Shown: positions 35,406 through 47,735, numbered from the stretch's first letter. The stretch: DNA of 64,000 nucleotides from Sphingomonas leidyi (GCF_011761945.1 NZ_JAASQV010000002.1:1-64000), one strand, 5' to 3'. The notes: a model not told the origin generated them from the sequence alone. Program-made: numbers and translations.

Positions 35406-36821
35406 ATGTCACGACGCACATCGCTGCTCCTGCCCCTGCTGCTCGCCGCCTGCAGCGGCGGCGGGGGTGGAGGCACGCCGCCCGGGCCCGCCCCCACGCC
35501 GACGCCCAGCCCGAGCCCGTCGCCCAGCCCGTCCCCTACCGGCGATCCGCTCGACCAGGCGATCAACGACGCGGCGGCCGCCATCCTCGCCGACACTTGC
35601 CGGCCCGCCGGCCCCGATTGCGCCTGGACCGATCGCGCCTACAGCCCCGTCGAATTCGAGATGGCGCCGGGCAATGGCGAAGCGGTGCTGATCATCGACA
35701 ATCTGCCGCGCCTGCCTGTCCGTGCGATCCGCTTTCGCAAGCACATCAAGGGCTATTTCCGCCTGGGCGAGGGCGGCGCCGCGAATGCCGCCACGACCGG
35801 CTGGCGCATCCCGACGGCGCTGTGGAGCGCGCTCGACCGCTTCTCGGGCCCCACCCATGTGCCGAGCCAGCGGCTCGCGCCAATCGGCGACGCGGCGAAA
35901 CAGGCCTATCCCGACATCGCCTTCGACAATGTCGGGCATGGCAGCACCGTCTTCTCGCTGCTCGCCGACAACGTCCCGGCACAGCCGTTGGTGCTGCTCG
36001 ATTCGATCGACCTCGAGGACATCGCGCCTACGCGCTACTGCGATGCGTCCGGCACGGCTGCAGTGCAGGCCGAGCTGGTGCAGGCGGCGCAGCGCGCGGC
36101 GGACGCGATCGTCGCGCTGATGCGTGCGAACAATGTCCGGTTCGTCAACTACAGCGCCGGCCACACCTTCCAGACGGTCCGCGACAGCTGGCAGGCGGCG
36201 TGCGCGAAGCCGCTTCCCGCCGAGGGCGTCCTGCGCGACAAGCTCGCCGCCTATGCGCCGATCTATGCCGCGCTGTTCGGCACGCCGGGCGTGCTGACGG
36301 TGCAGGCCGGCTCGGAGAATGACGGGCTCCACGACGCGCCCTACGACCAGCGCATTGCCGCCCATTACAATCGGGTCCGCGTGGGCTATTTCACCGCCCT
36401 GACCTCCGGGCTCGACGATGCCGGCCGCGGCGACATCGCCGCGCTGCAGGGCTGGCCGGCCAGGGCGGAAGCCGACATCTTCGTCAACACCGGCGTCCTG
36501 CCCGCGCGGCCATGGCCGTTCAACCGGACGCCGCTGCTCCAGTCGGACGACTTCTCCGCGGCGCTCATGCCCGTCACCGCGGCCCACACCTCCTGGGTCA
36601 CGCCGCTCGCGCTGGCGCGGATGGTCCATCTGCGCTTCTCCCGCTTCCCGGACCGGCCGTTCGACGACGCGCTGATCGCCGCGATATTCGATGCCGCCAC
36701 GCCGGCGCTCTGCCCGGGCCAGTGGGACAATCGCTGCGCCTTCCAGGACCCGATGCTCCACGGCCAGACCGAAGCGGTGCGGCTCGGCCATCGACCGCGC
36801 GAATATACGGGGATGCCATAG
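35406..36821 (+). CDS. Divergent subtilase-like (S8) lipoprotein
   Basis: A 471-residue lipoprotein with lipobox LAAC and Cys16, then a Gly run and a Pro/Ser/Thr linker (about 25-45). The core aligns by eye to subtilases: D98 in VLIIDNLP, H178 in NVGHGSTVFSLLAD, N305 in VQAGSENDG and S396 in AHTSWVTPLALARM, equivalent to the GTSxATP serine. The triad order D-H-S is right but the flanking motifs are degenerate. It could be an active envelope protease or a pseudoenzyme. Confidence 0.62.
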   Translation: MSRRTSLLLPLLLAACSGGGGGGTPPGPAPTPTPSPSPSPSPSPTGDPLDQAINDAAAAILADTCRPAGPDCAWTDRAYSPVEFEMAPGNGEAVLIIDNLPRLPVRAIRFRKHIKGYFRLGEGGAANAATTGWRIPTALWSALDRFSGPTHVPSQRLAPIGDAAKQAYPDIAFDNVGHGSTVFSLLADNVPAQPLVLLDSIDLEDIAPTRYCDASGTAAVQAELVQAAQRAADAIVALMRANNVRFVNYSAGHTFQTVRDSWQAACAKPLPAEGVLRDKLAAYAPIYAALFGTPGVLTVQAGSENDGLHDAPYDQRIAAHYNRVRVGYFTALTSGLDDAGRGDIAALQGWPARAEADIFVNTGVLPARPWPFNRTPLLQSDDFSAALMPVTAAHTSWVTPLALARMVHLRFSRFPDRPFDDALIAAIFDAATPALCPGQWDNRCAFQDPMLHGQTEAVRLGHRPREYTGMP

Positions 36822-37077
36822 GGGCGTGCAGCCGCGCAGGCGTCGCGGCCCGGGGCCCTGGCGGCCGGCTTCCTTGACTAAAATCGTTTTCATCGCCATA
36901 TGGCCGCCATCCGAGGCGTCATGCAGCGTGATCGGGCATGCGGGTTTACCCCAAGGGCCCAGGCTCCGCCTCGATTGTTTTCCACGGCTTCCCTAGTCAC
37001 GCGGGTCGTCATTTTTGACCCCGCCTTCGCACCTGGGCTCCGTCCGGCGTGCGCCGGCCGTATGCACAGGATTTATA

Positions 37078-38583
37078 ATGCAGTTCAATCAACTCGGTCT
37101 CTCGGAGACCGTTCTCGCCGCGCTTGCCGCCAAGGGCTATAGCGAGGCGACGCCGATCCAGGCCAAGGCGATCCCGTCGCTCCTCGAAGGACGCGACCTG
37201 CTCGGCATCGCCCAGACCGGCACCGGAAAGACCGCCGCCTTCATGCTCCCCTCGATCGACCGGCTGGTCGCATCGGGCAAGCGCGCCCAGCCGCGCGGCT
37301 GCCGCATGCTGGTGCTCGCCCCGACGCGCGAACTGGCCAGCCAGATCGCCGACCAGGCGCGCCACTATGCCAAGGGCACCCGCCTCACCGTCGCCACCAT
37401 CTTCGGCGGCACGTCGATCCACAAGAACAAGACCGATCTCGCCAAGGGCGTCGACATCCTCGTCGCCACGCCGGGCCGCCTCGTCGACCTGATGGACCAG
37501 TGCTACGCGATCCTGATGGGCCTCGAGATCTTCGTGCTCGACGAGGCCGACCAGATGATGGACCTGGGCTTCATCCACGCCCTCAAGCGCATCGTCCGCG
37601 AGCTGCCGGCCAAGCGCCAGTCGCTGTTCTTCTCGGCGACCATGCCCAAGACGATCCGCGAGCTCGCCGGCCAGTTCATCAAGGAGCCGGTGGAAGTGAA
37701 GGTCACCCCCGAGGCGACCACTGCCGAGCGCGTCGAGCAGCGCGTCACTTTCGTCCAGCAAGCCGAGAAGCAGGCGCTGCTGACGATGATGCTCAAGGAG
37801 ATCGAGATCGATCGCGCGCTGGTGTTCACCCGCACCAAGCACGGCGCCGACCGCGTCGTCCGCCTGCTCGCGGGCAACGGCGTCGCCGCCAACGCGATCC
37901 ACGGCAACAAGAGCCAGCCGCAGCGCGAGCGCGCGCTCGGCGAGTTCCGCGCGGGCAAGGTGAAGATCCTCGTCGCGACCGACATCGCGGCGCGCGGCAT
38001 CGACGTGTCGGGCGTCAGCCATGTCTTCAACTTCGAGCTGCCGAACGTGGCGGACCAATATGTCCACCGCATCGGCCGCACCGCGCGCGCGGGCAATGAC
38101 GGCGTGGCGATCAGCTTCTGCGCCGATGACGAGCGGCCGTATCTGCGCGACATCGAGCGGCTGATCCGCCAGAAGCTCGCCGTCGTGCCGCTGCCCGAGG
38201 GCTTCGTTGCCGCTGCCGAGAGGATCAAGACCAGCCGCGTCAACGTACCGCAGAGCCGCGACCAGCAGAACGGCGCCCGTGGCCGCGAAATGCAGCGCGA
38301 CGGCCGCCGCCCGGGCCAGCCGCAGCGCGGCCGCCCCGGCCAGCGCGACGATCGTCCGCGGAGCGATCAGCCGCGTCGCCATGACGAGCGCGGTCCGCGT
38401 CCCGAGGCGGCCGGCGCGGCCGCCGGCGAGCCGCGGCCGCGCCGCTTCGACGCCCCCCAGGGCGAGCAGCCCCGCAACTATGCCCGCCCGAAGCGCAAGT
38501 GGCAGCCGCGGCCGACCCAGGGCGGCGGCCAGCGCCAGGGCGGACAGGGCGGTGGCCGTCAGGGCGGCAATCGCGGGCGCTAA
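37078..38583 (+). CDS. DEAD-box RNA helicase (RhlE-like)
   Basis: A 501-residue helicase with the Q motif (FNQLGLSETVLAAL, then TPIQ), Walker A AQTGTGKT, PTRELASQ, motif II DEAD (VLDEADQMMD), SAT, and HRIGRTARAG near residue 345. The C-terminal 130 residues are an Arg/Gly/Gln-rich disordered tail of the type that binds RNA. The upstream 256-base gap is long for this window and could be a regulated 5' leader. Confidence 0.93.
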   Translation: MQFNQLGLSETVLAALAAKGYSEATPIQAKAIPSLLEGRDLLGIAQTGTGKTAAFMLPSIDRLVASGKRAQPRGCRMLVLAPTRELASQIADQARHYAKGTRLTVATIFGGTSIHKNKTDLAKGVDILVATPGRLVDLMDQCYAILMGLEIFVLDEADQMMDLGFIHALKRIVRELPAKRQSLFFSATMPKTIRELAGQFIKEPVEVKVTPEATTAERVEQRVTFVQQAEKQALLTMMLKEIEIDRALVFTRTKHGADRVVRLLAGNGVAANAIHGNKSQPQRERALGEFRAGKVKILVATDIAARGIDVSGVSHVFNFELPNVADQYVHRIGRTARAGNDGVAISFCADDERPYLRDIERLIRQKLAVVPLPEGFVAAAERIKTSRVNVPQSRDQQNGARGREMQRDGRRPGQPQRGRPGQRDDRPRSDQPRRHDERGPRPEAAGAAAGEPRPRRFDAPQGEQPRNYARPKRKWQPRPTQGGGQRQGGQGGGRQGGNRGR

Positions 38584-39524
38584 CGCCCAAGGAGATAATC
38601 GCCGACGGCGTCGAAGAGCGCCCGTCGGCGATTCTCCAGGTGCATCCGGTGCGCGCCGCCGGCAAGCGTGACGCGGCGCGCACCGCCTGGCACGCCGTTC
38701 AGCCGGCCCGCCAGCCACGCCATGTCCGCGTCGCCCGCCAGCGGGTCCCAGGCACCGCGCACGATCATGGTCGGCGCGCGCACCACGCCGGGATCATAGG
38801 GAAAGCGCCCCGACCAGGCATCGGCGAAATCGGCATCCGGCCCGCTCGGCACCACGACGCCCGCCGGATCCCGCTCCGCGCTGCCCGGATCGCTGGCGAG
38901 ATAGGCACCCGCCCAGGCGTCGAAACGCTCGGGCGCGATCGGCGAACCCCGGCCTTCGGGCAGGCCGGACTGGAAGCTGCGCCACTGGTCCTCGCGCGTG
39001 ACGAGATTCGCGCCCTTGGCCGGCATGGCGCCGCCACCGGCCTCCCTCTGCGCGAGCGGGCCGAAGAGCACCAGCCGCTCGACCATTTCCGGCCACGCCC
39101 CGGCAAAGATGCCGGCGGGGATCGTCCCCCAGCTATGCGCGATCACCAGGAGCTTCGCACCGCCGCGCCGCGCCCGGATATGCGCCGCGACACGCGCGAT
39201 CTGCTCCGCGGCGGCGCCCGCCCGGCCATAGGGCATATTCCCCTGCATCGCCGCCGGCCGCTCCGACCCGCCATAGCCGGCGAAGTCGAACGCCCAGACG
39301 TCGAAGCCTCGCGCCCGCAGGTCGTCCATCCACGACCACCCGTCGATCCGCCATCCAACCGACAGCGCCGATGGAAAAGTGGCGCCGTGCACATAGAGCA
39401 CCGGAGCCCCCGGTCCGGCCATGCGCCGCATGCGCAACGCCGGCATGGCCGCATCGCCGGCCAGGCGAATCCCCTCCCCGGCAGGCGCGGTTCCGTGGGG
39501 CGTGGCGAGAATCGGTTCGAGCAT
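38580..39524 (-). CDS. Alpha/beta-hydrolase fold protein
   Basis: A 314-residue alpha/beta hydrolase. The oxyanion region is VLYVHGATFPSAL, the nucleophile elbow AHSWGT places a serine at about residue 132, and the distal AGGAHRMHL supplies the histidine; AWDPLAGDADM likely carries the acid. ATG 39524 follows a GGAGG ribosome site. No signal peptide is visible. Substrate unknown. Its TAG stop overlaps the helicase TAA. Confidence 0.85.
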   Translation of the reverse strand: MLEPILATPHGTAPAGEGIRLAGDAAMPALRMRRMAGPGAPVLYVHGATFPSALSVGWRIDGWSWMDDLRARGFDVWAFDFAGYGGSERPAAMQGNMPYGRAGAAAEQIARVAAHIRARRGGAKLLVIAHSWGTIPAGIFAGAWPEMVERLVLFGPLAQREAGGGAMPAKGANLVTREDQWRSFQSGLPEGRGSPIAPERFDAWAGAYLASDPGSAERDPAGVVVPSGPDADFADAWSGRFPYDPGVVRAPTMIVRGAWDPLAGDADMAWLAGRLNGVPGGARRVTLAGGAHRMHLENRRRALFDAVGDYLLGR

Positions 39525-39592
39525 CGGTTCCTCCAATCGGCCCGCCGGATGCGGCCGATCGGAGAAGCGACGCTTCGGCCCCTACCGAAGCT

Positions 39593-40507
39593 TCACCGCC
39601 ACCGCGCGCGAATCGCCGCATCCTCCCGGCCGGCGATCAGCCGGATCGCGCGGTCGGCGCCCTCCCTGCCCTCGGACGCCCCGGCACGCGCAGCCGCGTG
39701 GTACAGCTCCAGCGCCTTCTCATACTGGCCCGCCTGCTCGGCGCAGAGGCCCAGGTCGAAGCTGATCGAGGGATGGTCCGGCACTTCCGCCGCGAGAGCC
39801 GCCCAGCCGGCGCAGGCGCCGCGCACGTCGCGCTTGGTCAGCTTCACCAGTTCCTTGAAGCGCTTCGCCTGGTCCCTGGCCATCCCCTTGTCGCTCTCGC
39901 GTACGCGGATGGTATAGGTCGAGACGGTCGGCGCGATGTCGCCGCGCACCGAATGGCCGAGATTGCGGATCGCATCGGCGATCACTTCCTCCACCGGCGC
40001 CGGGCGCCCCTCGTTCCCTTCGCACCAGCTGCTCTCCTGCGTGAAGGGCTTGGTCGTCGAATAGACGATCCGCCCGTCGCGATTGCGCACCAGGCGCAGA
40101 TCGGCCTTCACGCTGACGATCCGGCGGCGGCAGCGCAGCTCGACTTCCTCCTCCCGGATGCACTTCTTCTGATTGGCGCTGTCCTTCTCGACGCAGCGCT
40201 TCTCGCGCCGCCGGAACGGCGATTCGTCGACGCCCGTCGTCACGCCGCCGGTGAGCGAGCCCTCGGCATTGTTCCGCCCGGCGCGGCCGCCCATCAGGCT
40301 GAAATGCGTGCCCGACAGCCCCTGCTCGATTGCCCGCGCCAGCGCTTCGCCGTCCTGCCCCTCGATCCGGTCGATCGAGATCGAGCGCAACAGGCTGGCC
40401 TCGCGGTTCGGCGCGGCCAGCTCGCCGCGGATCTCCAGCACTTCGGCATGGGCGATGCCGGCGATCAGGCCCGCGACTGCGATGCCGCCAAGAATCCGCT
40501 TGTTCAC
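39593..40507 (-). CDS. Periplasmic protein of unknown function
   Basis: A 304-residue exported protein starting at GTG 40507 with a signal peptide (GGIAVAGLIAGIAHA). The middle has a charged, Cys-containing stretch (RRREKRCVEKDSANQKKCIREEEVELRCRRR, given here in part for its composition only: three Cys among many Arg/Lys/Glu). The C-terminal 70 residues look like one TPR pair (SFDLGLCAEQAGQYEKALELY). The N-terminal half is faintly like curli-assembly or LPP20-type folds, but this is not firm. Confidence 0.7.
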   Translation of the reverse strand: MNKRILGGIAVAGLIAGIAHAEVLEIRGELAAPNREASLLRSISIDRIEGQDGEALARAIEQGLSGTHFSLMGGRAGRNNAEGSLTGGVTTGVDESPFRRREKRCVEKDSANQKKCIREEEVELRCRRRIVSVKADLRLVRNRDGRIVYSTTKPFTQESSWCEGNEGRPAPVEEVIADAIRNLGHSVRGDIAPTVSTYTIRVRESDKGMARDQAKRFKELVKLTKRDVRGACAGWAALAAEVPDHPSISFDLGLCAEQAGQYEKALELYHAAARAGASEGREGADRAIRLIAGREDAAIRARWR

Positions 40508-40773
40508 TTCACCCTTCCCCCAAAAGGTCGTCGCGGGCGCCGTTTACCACACGAAACGATTCGGTACATGCCCGGGGCGCCCCTTGTTTCGAGAGCCGTT
40601 CGTGGTGTGCGAATCGGACTCGGGTTGCATCCCCGTGACACCGATGCTAACCGCGCCGCGACCCATAGGGGGCCGTATGGGGCAGCCGTCAGAGTAATAC
40701 TTTGATGGAGCCGGAAATCGGCCCCCAATTCATATGGGGCTGAAACCCGAACCTCCGAGAGGAACCCGATCGC

Positions 40774-41328
40774 GTGGAGAATTCCGCCGGTATCCAGGCA
40801 AGCCTAAGCGGACGCTACGCTACCGCCCTGTTCGAGCTCGCGCGTGATTCGAAGGCGCTGGGCCAGGTCGAGGCCAGCCTCGGCACCGTGGCCAGGGCGC
40901 TTGCCGAATCGAGCGACTTCAAGGCGCTGACCGCCAGCCCGCTGGTTTCGCGTGCCGACGCCGCCAAGGCCGTCGCCGCCGTCGCCGCGAGCCTGAAGCT
41001 CGATGCCACCACCACCAGCTTCCTGGGCGTGCTGGCGCAGAACCGCCGGCTGAACCAGCTGCCCGCGGTGATCCGCGCCTTCCGCCAGCTGGCCGCCGCC
41101 CATCGCGGCGAGACCACGGCCGAAGTCACCTCCGCCCACCCGCTTTCCGCCGATCAGGTCGACGCGCTCAAGCAGCAGCTGCGCGCGCGCATCGGCCGGG
41201 AAGTGGCCGTCGACCTCTCGGTCGACCCCTCGCTCCTTGGCGGGCTGGTCGTGAAGATCGGCAGCCAGATGATCGACAGCTCGATCAAGACCCGACTCAA
41301 TTCCCTCGCGCACGCGATGAAAGGCTGA
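40774..41328 (+). CDS. atpH: ATP synthase F1 subunit delta
   Basis: A 184-residue stalk subunit linking F1 to F0. It begins ENSAGIQASLSGRYATALFELA and ends with the conserved DPSLLGGLVVKIGSQMIDSSIKTRL. GTG 40774 has a GAGAGGAA ribosome site upstream. It is the first gene of the F1 operon; the 266-base upstream gap presumably carries the promoter. Confidence 0.96.
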   Translation: MENSAGIQASLSGRYATALFELARDSKALGQVEASLGTVARALAESSDFKALTASPLVSRADAAKAVAAVAASLKLDATTTSFLGVLAQNRRLNQLPAVIRAFRQLAAAHRGETTAEVTSAHPLSADQVDALKQQLRARIGREVAVDLSVDPSLLGGLVVKIGSQMIDSSIKTRLNSLAHAMKG

Positions 41329-41335
41329 AGGCTAA

Positions 41336-42868
<1,533 letters not shown>

Positions 42869-42878
42869 TCGCCAGCCG

Positions 42879-43496
42879 GTGGCCGACCACTCCCTCCTCG
42901 CATGGACGCTGCTCAGCGTCGGCCTCGTGCTGACGCCCGGGCCGGACACCATGCTCGTCGCGGGTCACGCGGCGCGAGGAGGCGTGCGGGCCGGCCTGGC
43001 GGCGGTCTCGGGCGTGGTGCTCGGCGGGCTGTGGTACATGGCGCTGTGCGGCTTCGGCTTCCTCGCCGTACTGTCGGTCTTCCCGGCGCTGTTCACGGTG
43101 GTGAAGACCGCCGGCGCGATCTACCTGGCCTGGCTCGGCTTCAAGCTGGTCCGCGGCGCGGTTCGGCCGGCAGCGGCCGCCGCCGAGGCGCCCGCGCTGG
43201 GCAAGCCCTTCTGGCAGGGGCTGCTCACCACTGCGCTCAATCCCAAGGTCGCGCTGTTCTTCCTCGCCATCCTGCCGCAGTTCGTCGGCACCGGCCCTGA
43301 CGCTCCGCTCAAGGGCGCGCTGCTGATCGCGGTGCCCTATGTGCTCGGCGGCTTCTGGCTCGCCGGCATCAGCTTCGTGGCCGCCCGTGCGGGCCGCGCC
43401 GCGAAGCAGAGCAGCGCGATGCGCTGGATCGAGGGCGTTCTCGGCGTCGCATTTGTTGGTCTCGCGGGCCGTCTGGCCCTTGCTCGGAATTCGTAA
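42879..43496 (+). CDS. LysE/RhtB family amino-acid exporter
   Basis: A 205-residue, six-helix exporter. Family marks are TPGPDTMLVAGHAARGGVRAGLAAVSG at the N-terminus (LysE motif GPxxxxV) and GLLTTALNPKVALFFLAILPQFV in the middle. It starts at GTG 42879, ten bases after atpA, and its TAA directly abuts the atpG ATG, so it is embedded in the ATP synthase operon and probably coupled to atpG translation. Substrate unknown; homoserine, threonine or lysine are common for the family. Confidence 0.92.
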   Translation: MADHSLLAWTLLSVGLVLTPGPDTMLVAGHAARGGVRAGLAAVSGVVLGGLWYMALCGFGFLAVLSVFPALFTVVKTAGAIYLAWLGFKLVRGAVRPAAAAAEAPALGKPFWQGLLTTALNPKVALFFLAILPQFVGTGPDAPLKGALLIAVPYVLGGFWLAGISFVAARAGRAAKQSSAMRWIEGVLGVAFVGLAGRLALARNS

Positions 43497-44378
43497 ATGG
43501 CAAGTTTGAAGGCCCTCAAGATCCGCATCGGCTCGGTGAAGTCGACGCAGAAGATCACCAAGGCGATGAAGATGGTCGCCGCCGCCAAGCTGCGCCGCGC
43601 GCAGGAAGCGGCCGAGGCCGGGCGCCCCTATGCCCAGCGCCTCGAAGGCGTCGTCGCGAGCCTGGCCGGCAAGGTGACGGTGAGCGAAAGCTCGCCCAAG
43701 CTGCTCGCCGGCACCGGCAAGGACCAGGTGCACCTGCTCGTCGTCGCCACCAGCGACAAGGGCCTGGCCGGCGCGTTCAACACCAACATCGCCCGCCTGG
43801 CCCGCCGCCACGCGCAGGAGCTGGTGGCGCAGGGCAAGACGGTGAAGATCTACACGATCGGCCGCAAGGGCCGCGCCGTGCTCAACCGCCAGTTCCCGAA
43901 GGACATCGTCCATTCGATCGAGCCGGGCGACCTGGGCAAGCTGGGCTTCGCCGATGCCCGCGGCTATGCCGACGACCTGATCGCGCGCTTCGAGGCGGGC
44001 GAGTTCGACGTGGCGACGCTCTTCTACTCCACCTTCAAGTCGGTCCTCGCCCAGGAGCCGACCGCGCAGCAGATCATCCCGGTCGCCGTCCCGGCAGCGG
44101 CCGCGGAGACGCCGGGCAGCGGCGCCGCCGTCACCTATGAGCCCGACGAGGAATCGATCCTCGCCGACCTGCTGCCGCGCAACGTCGCCGTGCAGCTCTA
44201 CCGCGCGATGCGTGAGAACGCCGCGTCGGAGCAGGGCAGCAAGATGACCGCGATGGACAATGCCACGCGCAACGCCGGCGACCTGATCAAGCGCCTCAAC
44301 ACGCTGTACAACCGTCAGCGCCAGGCCGCGATCACCACCGAGCTGGTGGAAATCATTTCGGGCGCCGAAGCGCTCTAA
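43497..44378 (+). CDS. atpG: ATP synthase F1 subunit gamma
   Basis: A 293-residue central rotor shaft subunit. It begins [28 protein letters not shown] and ends with the conserved [19 protein letters not shown] segment and [19 protein letters not shown]. The ATG follows the LysE stop with no spacer. atpD starts 24 bases after its stop. Confidence 0.98.
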   Translation: MASLKALKIRIGSVKSTQKITKAMKMVAAAKLRRAQEAAEAGRPYAQRLEGVVASLAGKVTVSESSPKLLAGTGKDQVHLLVVATSDKGLAGAFNTNIARLARRHAQELVAQGKTVKIYTIGRKGRAVLNRQFPKDIVHSIEPGDLGKLGFADARGYADDLIARFEAGEFDVATLFYSTFKSVLAQEPTAQQIIPVAVPAAAAETPGSGAAVTYEPDEESILADLLPRNVAVQLYRAMRENAASEQGSKMTAMDNATRNAGDLIKRLNTLYNRQRQAAITTELVEIISGAEAL

Positions 44379-45929
<1,551 letters not shown>

Positions 45930-45956
45930 GAGGAACACCTCCCTCTCTCCGCTTGC

Positions 45957-46041
45957 GGGGAGAGGGCCGGGGAGAGGGGCCTGAACGCCGGGCGCTCGAT
46001 ACTCCCCCTCTCCCCAGCCCTCTCCCCTGAAGGGGAGAGGG
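45957..46041. repeat. Compound inverted-repeat element in the atpD-atpC gap
   Basis: Arms of 23 bases at 45957-45979 and 46005-46027 are reverse complements with one mismatch (GGGGAGAGGGCYGGGGAGAG core). The right arm is also half of a perfect 10-bp hairpin at 46018-46041 with loop TGAA, and the left arm pairs locally with 45949-45956. The element fills the 126-base gap inside the operon and ends just before the atpC ribosome site. Confidence 0.75.
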
Positions 46042-46055
46042 AGTAAGGTAAGAAA

Positions 46056-46313
46056 ATGACCCTGCACTTCGAACTCGTCACCCCCGAAAAGCTCCTCCGC
46101 TCGGAGGAAGTGCACATGGTCGTCGTCCCCGGCACCGAGGGCGATTTCGGCGTGCTCGAAGGCCATGCCCCGCTGATGTCGACCATCCGCGACGGCAATC
46201 TCGAGATCTACAAGGCCGGCGCCACCACGCCGGAGACGATCCGCATCGAAGGCGGTTTCGCGGAAGTGAACGAGAAGGGCCTGACGGTCCTCGCCGAGAA
46301 GGCCGAAGGCTGA
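46056..46313 (+). CDS. atpC: ATP synthase F1 subunit epsilon (short form)
   Basis: An 85-residue protein with the N-terminal beta-sandwich typical of epsilon: [40 protein letters not shown] and [16 protein letters not shown]. The C-terminal helical hairpin, which inhibits ATP hydrolysis in E. coli (139 residues), is absent. Short epsilon subunits occur in several alphaproteobacteria. ATG 46056 is preceded by TAAGGTAAGAAA. Confidence 0.95.
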   Translation: MTLHFELVTPEKLLRSEEVHMVVVPGTEGDFGVLEGHAPLMSTIRDGNLEIYKAGATTPETIRIEGGFAEVNEKGLTVLAEKAEG

Positions 46314-46343
46314 GGCCAGCCTGCGGGACGCGCCCGCCCGCTC

Positions 46344-46428
46344 CGTCATCCCGGTGAAAGCCGGGATCCCGGGGAGGCTCTCGTCCCGCCTAGAACGGCC
46401 CGGGATTCCGGTTTTCGCCGGGAGGACG
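46344..46428. repeat. CGTCATCCCGG-type inverted repeat after atpC
   Basis: Thirty-base arms at 46344-46373 and 46399-46428 are reverse complements with four mismatches (CGTCATCCCGGTGAAAGCCG against the complement of the other arm). It lies between convergent atpC and the DUF6265 gene and may also end transcription. It is related in its CGTCATCCC end to the hairpin at 15610-15637. Confidence 0.65.
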
Positions 46429-46430
46429 CG

Positions 46431-46874
46431 TTACTTGGCGACCCGCCGATAGGCCCAGCGCATCGGCTTGCCGCCATCGGCCAGCGAAATCTCCGCCATC
46501 AGCACCTCGCCCTCGCGCCAATAGCGGATGCGCTGCGGGTAATCGTGTTCCGCGTTGACGAAGGTGACGCCCTGCGCCGCCGCGTCGCGCGCTGCCGCCC
46601 GGAAATCGGTCGCGGCTTGTCCGGCCGGCTCGGCATGGAAGACGAACCCGCCTGCATCGCCGCTGATCCGCATCGGCTCGCTCCGCTCACCCTTCGCGCT
46701 CGTCGTGACGGTGACGCCGCGCATCACCTGATCCGATCCCATCGGCTCCCAGGTCTCGCAGGTCGTGCGGCCGCCCCGCGGCTCGGTGCACCATTTGCCG
46801 ACCAGCCAGCCGAACGGCATTTCCTGCGGACCGGCCAGGCCCAGTCCGGCGAGCAGAATGATGTTGGCGATCAT
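46431..46874 (-). CDS. DUF6265-type exported protein
   Basis: A 147-residue protein with a short signal peptide (MIANIILLAGLGLAG). The mature part has the pattern FGWLVGKWCTEPRGGRTTCETWEPMGSDQVMRG, a lipocalin-like start shared with DUF6265 proteins, and FVNAEHDYPQRIRYWREG later. Substrate and role are unknown. It is divergent from the AraC-type regulator with 84 bases between, so it may be that regulator's target. Confidence 0.75.
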   Translation of the reverse strand: MIANIILLAGLGLAGPQEMPFGWLVGKWCTEPRGGRTTCETWEPMGSDQVMRGVTVTTSAKGERSEPMRISGDAGGFVFHAEPAGQAATDFRAAARDAAAQGVTFVNAEHDYPQRIRYWREGEVLMAEISLADGGKPMRWAYRRVAK

Positions 46875-46958
46875 CTCGATTCCTCCCTGTTCCGCGTCGC
46901 GCGATACGCTGCGCCGCCCGCACTGGCTTGAACCGACGCGACATGCGAGGCTGGCGCC

Positions 46959-47666
46959 ATGGACTATGCCGAGCTGCCCTTGCCGCCCGCGCTCGCCGGC
47001 CTCGTCGCCGCGGTGTGGACGCTCGCCGCCAGCCAGCCGGGATGGGTGGAACATGAAGCGACGCCCGATGGCTGTGTCGAGCTGATCCGCCGCCATGCCG
47101 GCCGCTCCGAATGGCGGCGCGACCAGCCGGAATATTTCGCCACCGGCCTTTCGGACCGTCCGATCCGGTTCGGCTTCAGCGGCGACGCGCGCTTCACTGC
47201 GATCAAGCTCTGGCCCTGGGCATGGCACGCGCTGGGCGGCACGCCATGCCCCGGCTTCGCCGACGACTGGATCGCAGTCGCGCCCGATTCGGCGCTGGCG
47301 ATGCTCCTGCAGGGCGATCCGGTCGCCAACCTTGCCGGCGCCTTGGCCAGCGCCGTGCCGCCGCCGCTAGCCCGGGCGATCCTGACGTCGGACAGCGTCG
47401 CCACGATTGCCGCGCGCACCGGCCTGCCACATCGTCGCCTGCAACGCATCTTCGCGCGCGAGCTGGGGCTGGCACCGCGCACCTATTTGCGACTGCTGCG
47501 CTTCCGCGAGGCCCTGCAGGACGTCCAGCAGGGCGCGGACACGCTCGCCGGCACCGCCGCCGCGCGCGGCTATGCCGATCAGGCGCACATGGCCCGCGAT
47601 TTCCGGGCCCTTGCCGGCATGCCGCCCAGCAACGCCCGCGCCCGCGCACGCGGACCTTTCCTCTAG
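46959..47666 (+). CDS. AraC-family transcriptional regulator
   Basis: A 235-residue regulator. The N-terminal part (EHEATPDGCVELIRRHAG, FSGDARFTAIKLWPWAWHAL) is a DUF6597-like cupin ligand domain. The C-terminal 90 residues are an AraC HTH pair, with TGLPHRRLQRIFARELGLAPRTYLRLLRF and AAARGYADQAHMARDFRALAGM. The divergent DUF6265 gene is its closest neighbour. The ligand is unknown. Confidence 0.9.
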   Translation: MDYAELPLPPALAGLVAAVWTLAASQPGWVEHEATPDGCVELIRRHAGRSEWRRDQPEYFATGLSDRPIRFGFSGDARFTAIKLWPWAWHALGGTPCPGFADDWIAVAPDSALAMLLQGDPVANLAGALASAVPPPLARAILTSDSVATIAARTGLPHRRLQRIFARELGLAPRTYLRLLRFREALQDVQQGADTLAGTAAARGYADQAHMARDFRALAGMPPSNARARARGPFL

Positions 47667-47735
47667 CCGCGGCCGCTACCCGGTCTTAACTCCGTGCTCC
47701 TATCTTCCGGCGAGCGAGAAGGGGGACCCGAGACG

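Noticed and set aside
36874..36902. A promoter (TTGACT, 17-base spacer) upstream of the DEAD-box helicase gene
   Set aside because: The -10 position (CATATG) matches only three of six consensus bases; too weak to list.
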